DNA from: Sphingopyxis soli
Lineage (GTDB): Bacteria; Pseudomonadota; Alphaproteobacteria; Sphingomonadales; Sphingomonadaceae
DNA length: 47,875 nt
Assembly: GCF_018682675.1 (NCBI RefSeq)
Contig: NZ_JAFMTR010000045.1
Location: 1-47,875 of the forward strand
Direction of reading: 5' to 3'
Within the stretch, counting starts at the first letter, position 1; the number at the start of each line of letters is the position of its first letter. Made by a program: the position numbers and the translations under genes. Under the pieces are notes generated by a model that was not told the origin of the DNA, made no database searches, and worked only from the letters and a program-made list of their open reading frames with translations. Of this stretch, positions 42,680 through 47,875 are shown piece after piece.

Positions 42680-43612
42680 CTATCTGACGCCCATCAGCCG
42701 CTTGCGCGCGTCCCAGTCGGCGAGCGCGCGGCGGTTCCGGTCGATCCGCGCGATTCCTTCGCCGATATCGCGGTTCTTCGATCCCAGCCGTTGCGCCTGG
42801 TCGTACCAGTCGACCGCGGCGGCGAAATCGCCGCGCATCTCGGCGCAGAGGCCGAGATTGAAGGCGAGCGCGGCGGTCGGCTCGGCGTCGCGCGTCAGGC
42901 CCGCCCATGTTTCGCAGGCCGCGGCGGGATCGCTCTTGGTCAGGCGGATCGCCTCCTTGAAGGCCTCGGCCGCGGGCTTGCCCAGCCCCTTGCGATTCTC
43001 GTCGACGCGGACGGCGACAGCATAGGCGGCGGGAGCGAGATCGCGGCGGATCGCCTGCACCTGATCCTCCTGCGCCCATTCGATATAGTCGTCGGCGGTG
43101 CGCGACGCGGCGCGGTCGGGGCACCAGGTCTGCTGGTCGCGGGCGCTCAGCGGGCGCGTATAGCGGATCGAGCCGTCCTTGATCGCGACCAGCCGCGCGG
43201 TGGTCGCGACGGTGATCGTACGGCGGCGGCACCGGATGTCGACCTCGACCTCCTTCACGCACTTCTTCGTGTCGGCCGGATCATATTCGGTGCATTTCTT
43301 GCGCTTCTCGATGACCGGCACCTCGTCGACGCTGGCGCGCGTCGTGCCCGTGAGCAGGCCGTCGACCGGCGCGCCCGATTCCGGGGCGACGATGCGGAAA
43401 TAGCTATGCCCGTCGAACCGGGCTTCCCCCAGCGCGGCTTCCAGATGCTGCGCGACCGCTGCGCCGTCCGCGCCCTCGAAGCGTTCGACGGCGATGCGCA
43501 GCAGGTCGTTGACATTTGCCGACGCCGGGTCGCTGCCGGCGATGGGCAACGTCTCGGCCACCGCCGGAATCGCAAGAGACAGGGCTGTCGCAGCCAACAA
43601 CGCACGCAGCAT
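42680..43612 (-). CDS. Secreted protein with TPR-like C-terminus
   Basis: A 310-residue protein of unknown function. Signal peptide LRALLAATALSLAIPAVA. The region LRIAVERFEGADGAAVAQHL, then FRIVAPESG and TVATTARLVAIKDGSIRYTR resembles the alternating fold of CsgG/TolB-N-like periplasmic domains, but this is only a pattern impression. Six cysteines lie in the middle (KKCTEYDPADTKKCVKEVEV, IRCRRR, TWCPD), unusual for a short stretch. The C-terminal 90 residues (PAAEAFKEAIRLTKSDPAAA, then LAFNLGLCAEMRGDFAAAVD) are TPR-like. Confidence 0.75.
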   Translation of the reverse strand: MLRALLAATALSLAIPAVAETLPIAGSDPASANVNDLLRIAVERFEGADGAAVAQHLEAALGEARFDGHSYFRIVAPESGAPVDGLLTGTTRASVDEVPVIEKRKKCTEYDPADTKKCVKEVEVDIRCRRRTITVATTARLVAIKDGSIRYTRPLSARDQQTWCPDRAASRTADDYIEWAQEDQVQAIRRDLAPAAYAVAVRVDENRKGLGKPAAEAFKEAIRLTKSDPAAACETWAGLTRDAEPTAALAFNLGLCAEMRGDFAAAVDWYDQAQRLGSKNRDIGEGIARIDRNRRALADWDARKRLMGVR

Positions 43613-43667
43613 GAATCACCCCCCGATGGTCGCCCCCGGCGTGGGCTATCGCAGCCCCGTGGGACTG

Positions 43668-44540
43668 TCAAAGCGCGGTTGCGATCAGGTCCGCGATCCG
43701 CCGCGGCGCTTCCATGGGGATGAAATGGCTGAGCTCGGCCCATTGCTCGTCGCGCACCGAACCCAGCTGCGCGCCAAGCCCCGGCCACGACGGGCTCACC
43801 GAGAAATCGAGATTGTTCGCGCGCTCGCCGCTTTTCGCCCGGATGACGGTCGACGGCGCGGCGATGCGGCCGAGCCAAGCATAGGGATCGGTGCGCGCGG
43901 CGCCGAGGTAAACCGATGCTTCGAGCCGCGGCGGGCAGGCGAGCTCCCATCCCTCTCCGTCGGCGGCGGGGAGCAGGCCGTATCGGCAGTAGTCGGCAAG
44001 GACTTCAGGCTGCCAATGAGCATAGGGCGGTCGCTCTGCAAAGCTTGCCAGCATCGCCTCCCAACCGACCCAGCGGTTGCGGCGACGCGCGACAGGATGT
44101 TCGGACGGATCGGGGACCGGCTCGCCCGCGGCGTGCGCGTAGAAGACCGGATCCATGATCACCGGGTCGATCAGGAAGATGTGCCGGAACGCGTCGGGGC
44201 GCTCTGCCGCGAGGCGGCTCAGCACATAGCTGCCCATGCTGTGCCCGCAGCCGACGAGCGGGGTACCGGCGAAGCGATCGACCAGCGGCAGCAGCGCATC
44301 GGAGGTCGCCGCCCAGTCGGACAGCGAGGCGGGCTTGAAGCTGCGCCCATGGCCGCGGTGATCGGGCGCGATAACATGGGTGCCAGCGGGAAGCGCGGCG
44401 ACCACCTGATCCCATAGCCGCGCGTGAAAGCCTGTCGCGTGGAGCAGGAGGAGCGAAGGCCCCTCGCCGCGCCGACCCCATTCGAACCAGCAGATTTCGC
44501 CTTCCGGCGTCGCCTGCCGGTGCTCGCGGGGCTGTTCCAT
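43668..44540 (-). CDS. Alpha/beta-fold hydrolase
   Basis: A 290-residue alpha/beta hydrolase. LLLLHATGFHARLWDQVVAA gives the oxyanion region, HVIAPDHRGHGRS the second strand, and CGHSMGSYV carries the nucleophile Ser. The C-terminal His is in AELSHFIPMEAP; the acid is probably Asp in IDP or near. The cap region contains RRRNRWVGWEAM and an aromatic-rich patch. Substrate is unknown; many such genes are esterases or lactonases. It is followed by an extragenic palindrome and is separate from aspS. Confidence 0.88.
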   Translation of the reverse strand: MEQPREHRQATPEGEICWFEWGRRGEGPSLLLLHATGFHARLWDQVVAALPAGTHVIAPDHRGHGRSFKPASLSDWAATSDALLPLVDRFAGTPLVGCGHSMGSYVLSRLAAERPDAFRHIFLIDPVIMDPVFYAHAAGEPVPDPSEHPVARRRNRWVGWEAMLASFAERPPYAHWQPEVLADYCRYGLLPAADGEGWELACPPRLEASVYLGAARTDPYAWLGRIAAPSTVIRAKSGERANNLDFSVSPSWPGLGAQLGSVRDEQWAELSHFIPMEAPRRIADLIATAL

Positions 44541-44547
44541 TCAGATC

Positions 44548-44624
44548 GTCATCCCGGCGCGACCCGGAATCTCGCCATCTCGTTCCGCCGCAGCGGCGAG
44601 ATCCCGGCCTGCGCCGGGATGATG
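44548..44624. repeat. Dispersed inverted repeat (CATCCCGGCG type)
   Basis: Arms GTCATCCCGGCGCG... (44548-44576) and ...GCGCCGGGATGATG (44595-44624) are imperfect reverse complements that include GGAATCTCGCC/GGCGAGATCCC. The element fills the gap between the aspS stop and the hydrolase start. It matches the CATCCCGGCG-type extragenic palindrome widespread in alphaproteobacteria. Confidence 0.7.
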
Positions 44625-44654
44625 AGAAAAGCGAGACCGGCCGTTATCCAAGAA

Positions 44655-46445
44655 TCAGTTCTTCGGACCATCCACAAGGCGGATATGCAGCTCCTTGAGC
44701 TGCTTTTCGCTGACCGGCGCGGGGGCGCCCATCATCAGATCCTCGGCCTTCTGCGTCATCGGGAAGACAATCACTTCGCGGATGTTCGGCTCGTCGGCGA
44801 GCAGCATCACGATGCGGTCGACGCCGGGCGCCGAACCGCCGTGCGGCGGGGCGCCGAATTTGAAAGCGTTGATCATGCCCGCAAAGTTCGTGTCGACGTC
44901 CTGCTGGCTGTAACCGGCGATCTCGAACGCCTTGTACATGATGTCGGGGCGATGGTTCCGGATCGCGCCCGACGACAGTTCGACGCCGTTGCAGACGATG
45001 TCATACTGATAGGCGAGGATATCGAGCGGATCCTTGGTCGTCAGCGCCTCCATCTCGCCCTGCGGCATCGAGAAGGGGTTGTGGCTGAAATCGATCTTGC
45101 CGGTCTCTTCGTCGGCCTCGAACATCGGGAAATCGACGATCCAGCAGAATTCGAAGCGGCTCTTGTCGATGAGGCCCAGCTGTTCGGCGACGCGCGTGCG
45201 GGCAAGACCGGCGAGCTTCGCGGCCTTCGCCTCGACGCCCGCGGCGAAGAAGATGCCGTCGTTCGGGCCGAGGCCCATCGCGTCGGCGATCGCCTTCATG
45301 CCCTCCTGGCCGTGGTTGTTGGCGATCGGGCCGCCGAACACGCCGTCCTTCTGCGTCGCATAGCCGAGGCCGGGGAAACCTTCCGACTGCGCCCAGCTGT
45401 TCATCTCGTCGAAGAATTTGCGGCTCTTCTCGTGCGTTTCGGGGGCGGCGACGGCGCGGACGACCTGCCCTTCCTCGACCATCGACGCGAAGCGGCCGAA
45501 GCCCGAGCCCTTGAAGAAATCGCCCACGTCATGGACGAGCAGCGGGTTGCGCAGATCGGGCTTGTCGCTGCCGTACTTCAGCATCGACTCGCGGTACGGG
45601 ATGCGCTTGAACGGCAGCGGCGACACGGTGCGCCCCTTGCCGTCGAAGTCGGCGAATTCCTCGAACACACCGTGCAGGACGGGCTCGATCGCGGCGAAGA
45701 CGTCGTCCTGCGTGACGAAGCTCATCTCGAAATCGAGCTGGTAGAATTCGCCGGGCGAGCGGTCGGCGCGCGCGTCCTCGTCGCGGAAGCAGGGCGCGAT
45801 CTGGAAATAGCGGTCGAAGCCCGCGACCATCAGCAGCTGCTTGAACATCTGCGGCGCCTGCGGCAGCGCATAGAATTTGCCGGGATGGACGCGGCTGGGG
45901 ACCAGATAGTCGCGCGCGCCCTCGGGGCTGCTCGCGGTCAGGATCGGCGTCTGGAACTCGGTGAAGCCCTGGTCGATCATCCGGCGGCGCAGCGACGAAA
46001 TCACGTTCGAGCGCAGCACGATATTCTTGTGCAGCCGTTCGCGGCGCAGGTCGAGGAAGCGGTTGGTGAGGCGGATTTCCTCGGGATAGTCGGCCTCGCC
46101 GAACACCGGCAGCGGCAGGCGCTCGGCAGCCGACTGGACCGTCACCGCGGTCGGATAGATCTCGATCTCGCCGGTCGCCAGCTTCGGGTTGAGCGTCTCG
46201 GGCGAGCGCGCCGCGACCTTGCCGGTAAAGGTCAGGACGGACTCGGGGCCGACGCCATTGACCGTGGGATAAAGGTCCGAGCCGGTCTCCACCACGATCT
46301 GGGTAATGCCATAATGGTCGCGAAGGTCGACGAAGAGCACGTTCGCATGCTCGCGCGTCCGGTGCACCCAGCCCGAAAGGCGGACGTCCTCGCCAACGTT
46401 GGCGGCGCGAAGATCGGCGCAAGTGTGGGTACGATAGGCGTGCAT
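44655..46445 (-). CDS. aspS: Aspartyl-tRNA synthetase
   Basis: AspRS (596 residues) charges tRNA-Asp. N-terminal OB domain ([20 protein letters not shown]). Class II motif 1-3: [37 protein letters not shown] and [23 protein letters not shown] insertion domain lies in the middle. Whether it is discriminating or also makes Asp-tRNA-Asn needs the gatCAB state, not visible here. Divergent from rnd. Confidence 0.97.
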   Translation of the reverse strand: MHAYRTHTCADLRAANVGEDVRLSGWVHRTREHANVLFVDLRDHYGITQIVVETGSDLYPTVNGVGPESVLTFTGKVAARSPETLNPKLATGEIEIYPTAVTVQSAAERLPLPVFGEADYPEEIRLTNRFLDLRRERLHKNIVLRSNVISSLRRRMIDQGFTEFQTPILTASSPEGARDYLVPSRVHPGKFYALPQAPQMFKQLLMVAGFDRYFQIAPCFRDEDARADRSPGEFYQLDFEMSFVTQDDVFAAIEPVLHGVFEEFADFDGKGRTVSPLPFKRIPYRESMLKYGSDKPDLRNPLLVHDVGDFFKGSGFGRFASMVEEGQVVRAVAAPETHEKSRKFFDEMNSWAQSEGFPGLGYATQKDGVFGGPIANNHGQEGMKAIADAMGLGPNDGIFFAAGVEAKAAKLAGLARTRVAEQLGLIDKSRFEFCWIVDFPMFEADEETGKIDFSHNPFSMPQGEMEALTTKDPLDILAYQYDIVCNGVELSSGAIRNHRPDIMYKAFEIAGYSQQDVDTNFAGMINAFKFGAPPHGGSAPGVDRIVMLLADEPNIREVIVFPMTQKAEDLMMGAPAPVSEKQLKELHIRLVDGPKN

Positions 46446-46539
46446 TGTGATCGTCTTTCAAATGTCAGGAGAGGCGCGCCGGAAAACGCCCCGATATGGC
46501 CGCGCCTAAGGCAATGCGGCGCACGATTTGTCAAGGGTC

Positions 46540-46557
46540 GAGGGCGGATTCGCCCTC
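46540..46557. promoter_or_regulatory. Hairpin in the aspS-rnd divergent gap
   Basis: GAGGGCG-GATT-CGCCCTC is a perfect 7-bp stem with a 4-base loop, followed by TTC on the plus strand. It sits in the 181-base region between aspS and rnd starts and could be an attenuator or a terminator of a short leader. No T-box or amino-acid codon run is visible. Confidence 0.35.
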
Positions 46558-46626
46558 TTCGTGTCTCCGGTTCATCCGCAGTAAATTTTCCTGCCCGCTT
46601 CGTCAAAGTCGCGGTATAGGCCGGAC

Positions 46627-47817
46627 ATGCAAATCCATCCGCTTATCGAAACCAGTGCCGCACTCGCCGAATTTGTCGACCTCATCAAGGGCAGCGATTT
46701 CATCGCCGTCGACACCGAATTCATGCGCGAAAACACCTTCTGGCCCGAACTGTGCCTGATCCAGGTCGCGGACAGCGACCATGCCGCCGCGATCGATCCG
46801 ATGGCGCCGGGAATGGACCTGCAGCCCCTGCTCGACCTGATGGTCGACAATGAGGACATATTGAAGGTCTTCCACGCGGGCGGGCAGGATGTCGAAATCA
46901 TCTTCAACCTGACCGGGAAGACCCCGCACCCGATCTTCGATACGCAGATCGGCCAGATGGCGCTGGGGCAGGCCGAACAGGTCGGTTATTCGAACCTGGT
47001 CGAGGCGTGGATCGGCCTGCAACTCGACAAGGGCGCGCGCTTCACCGACTGGAGCCGCCGCCCGCTCGACAAGCGCCAGATCGACTATGCGATCGGCGAT
47101 GTGACGCATCTCGCGAAAATCTTTCCGATGATGCTCAAGAAGCTGGTCAAGACGGGCCGCGGCCACTGGCTCGACGAGGAGATGGAAAAGCTCGCCGACC
47201 CCGCCAACTACACCCTCGATCCCGAAAAGGCATGGCAGCGGATCAAGGTGCCGACGCGCAAGCCCGAGGTGCTGGGGCGACTGAAATCGCTCGCGGCGTG
47301 GCGCGAGCGCGAGGCGCGCAACAAGAACCTGCCACGCGGCCGCATCGTCAAGGACGAGACGCTCGCCGACCTTGCCGCGCATCCGCCCAAGGCGCAGGAA
47401 GGCCTTGGCAGTGTGCGCGGGCTGTCGGCGACGTGGAAGTCGAACGATATCGGCGGCCGGCTGATGGATGCGATCGCCGCTGCGAAACCCCTGGCGAAAG
47501 AGGACATGCCCGACCGCGCCGCGCGCGGACCGGGGCTTGGCAAGGAGGGCGCTCTCGTCGCCGACCTGCTGAAGCTCCTCCTCAAGATTCGCGCGCGCGA
47601 ACTCAACGTCGCCGCCCGGCTGATCGCGCGCAGCGACGATCTGGAAGCGCTCGCCGCGAACGGACGCAGCGAGGACATCCCGATGATGCAGGGCTGGCGC
47701 TACGACGTGTTCGGTCATGCCGCGCTCGACCTCGTCGAGGGGCGGATGGGGTTCGCCGTCAAGAACGGCAAGCTGGTGATGAGCGAAATCGACACTGCGA
47801 CCGCGAGCGAGGTCTAG
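46627..47817 (+). CDS. rnd: Ribonuclease D
   Basis: RNase D (396 residues) is a 3'-5' exonuclease for tRNA maturation and RNA surveillance. DEDDy motif: Asp29 and Glu31 (AVDTEFMREN), Asp in FHAGGQDVEII, and Tyr/Asp in IDYAIGDVTHL. HRDC domains are expected in the C-terminal part (LAAWREREARNKNLPRGRIV, and LKLLLKIRARELNVAARLIA). The ATG at 46627 is 6 bases past GGCCGG with no strong ribosome site. Together with divergent aspS this is a common alphaproteobacterial pair. The last 58 bases of the window show no gene. Confidence 0.95.
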   Translation: MQIHPLIETSAALAEFVDLIKGSDFIAVDTEFMRENTFWPELCLIQVADSDHAAAIDPMAPGMDLQPLLDLMVDNEDILKVFHAGGQDVEIIFNLTGKTPHPIFDTQIGQMALGQAEQVGYSNLVEAWIGLQLDKGARFTDWSRRPLDKRQIDYAIGDVTHLAKIFPMMLKKLVKTGRGHWLDEEMEKLADPANYTLDPEKAWQRIKVPTRKPEVLGRLKSLAAWREREARNKNLPRGRIVKDETLADLAAHPPKAQEGLGSVRGLSATWKSNDIGGRLMDAIAAAKPLAKEDMPDRAARGPGLGKEGALVADLLKLLLKIRARELNVAARLIARSDDLEALAANGRSEDIPMMQGWRYDVFGHAALDLVEGRMGFAVKNGKLVMSEIDTATASEV

Positions 47818-47875
47818 GTCACCGACTCATTATGCCGCAACCAAATCCTGATTGATGCGAGCTGGATGGAAGCGA

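Noticed and set aside
46446..46626. T-box or attenuator upstream of aspS
   Set aside because: No T-box motif, no specifier loop and no leader peptide with Asp codons; only one short hairpin, and T-boxes are not expected in alphaproteobacteria.

Overview
The window (about 47.9 kb) is GC-rich alphaproteobacterial chromosome. Gene content and order (yajC-secD-secF, dapA-smpB, rluD-rpoH, alphaproteobacterial-type recA SOS box, CckA and ChpT, a compact cheA-W-Y-B-R cluster) together with short dispersed palindromes built on a GCTTGTCGAAG core point to the order Sphingomonadales, possibly a Sphingopyxis- or Sphingomonas-like organism. That placement is from memory of these families and was not checked by a search. 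Almost all genes look intact, and no insertion sequence, integrase, CRISPR array or rRNA is visible.

Layout. 1-2.6 kb: dispersed repeats, a DUF6456 gene, a divergent XRE regulator and a glycosyltransferase. 2.6-5.6 kb: yajC-secD-secF on the minus strand. 5.9-7.4 kb: tRNA-Pro(GGG), then a visibly AT-richer membrane-protein gene and a small EF-hand protein. 7.5-9.6 kb: a quinone-oxidoreductase-like gene divergent from a two-gene lysis cassette (GH108 endolysin plus three-TM 'gene transfer release' holin). 9.7-17.1 kb: SRPBCC protein, alaS, two secreted hypotheticals, GST, an arginase-family enzyme and recA. 17.2-22.1 kb: a single-domain response regulator, cckA and an M13 metallopeptidase. 22.2-26.8 kb: dapA-smpB-DUF2062, and divergently a lytic transglycosylase and greB. 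26.8-30.3 kb: a secreted caspase-like protein with Sel1-type repeats, a secreted hypothetical, a 50-residue membrane protein and rnpB (RNase P RNA). 30.3-37.1 kb: a cytoplasmic-type amidase, then cheR, cheB, cheY, cheW, cheA and chpT. 37.2-41.2 kb: rluD, rpoH, a cupredoxin, mtgA and a TonB-like secreted protein. 41.2-47.8 kb: a J-domain protein, PPK2, a secreted protein, an alpha/beta hydrolase, aspS and rnd.

How the parts connect. The kinase (CckA) and the phosphotransferase (ChpT) of the CckA-ChpT-CtrA relay are both here. ChpT sits directly upstream of the chemotaxis operon, and the window also holds the endolysin/holin pair that in other alphaproteobacteria releases gene transfer agents under control of this relay. 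Peptidoglycan enzymes recur (GH108, Slt, amidase, MtgA). The most interesting items are the GTA-type lysis cassette with its palindrome-rich control region, a CheA with two CheW-like modules and a C-terminal receiver-like domain lacking the phospho-acceptor aspartate, paired palindromes between chpT and cheA, the secreted caspase/Sel1 protein, and small unlisted elements (a 50-residue membrane protein and short repeats). I did not find a clear, completely novel multigene system.
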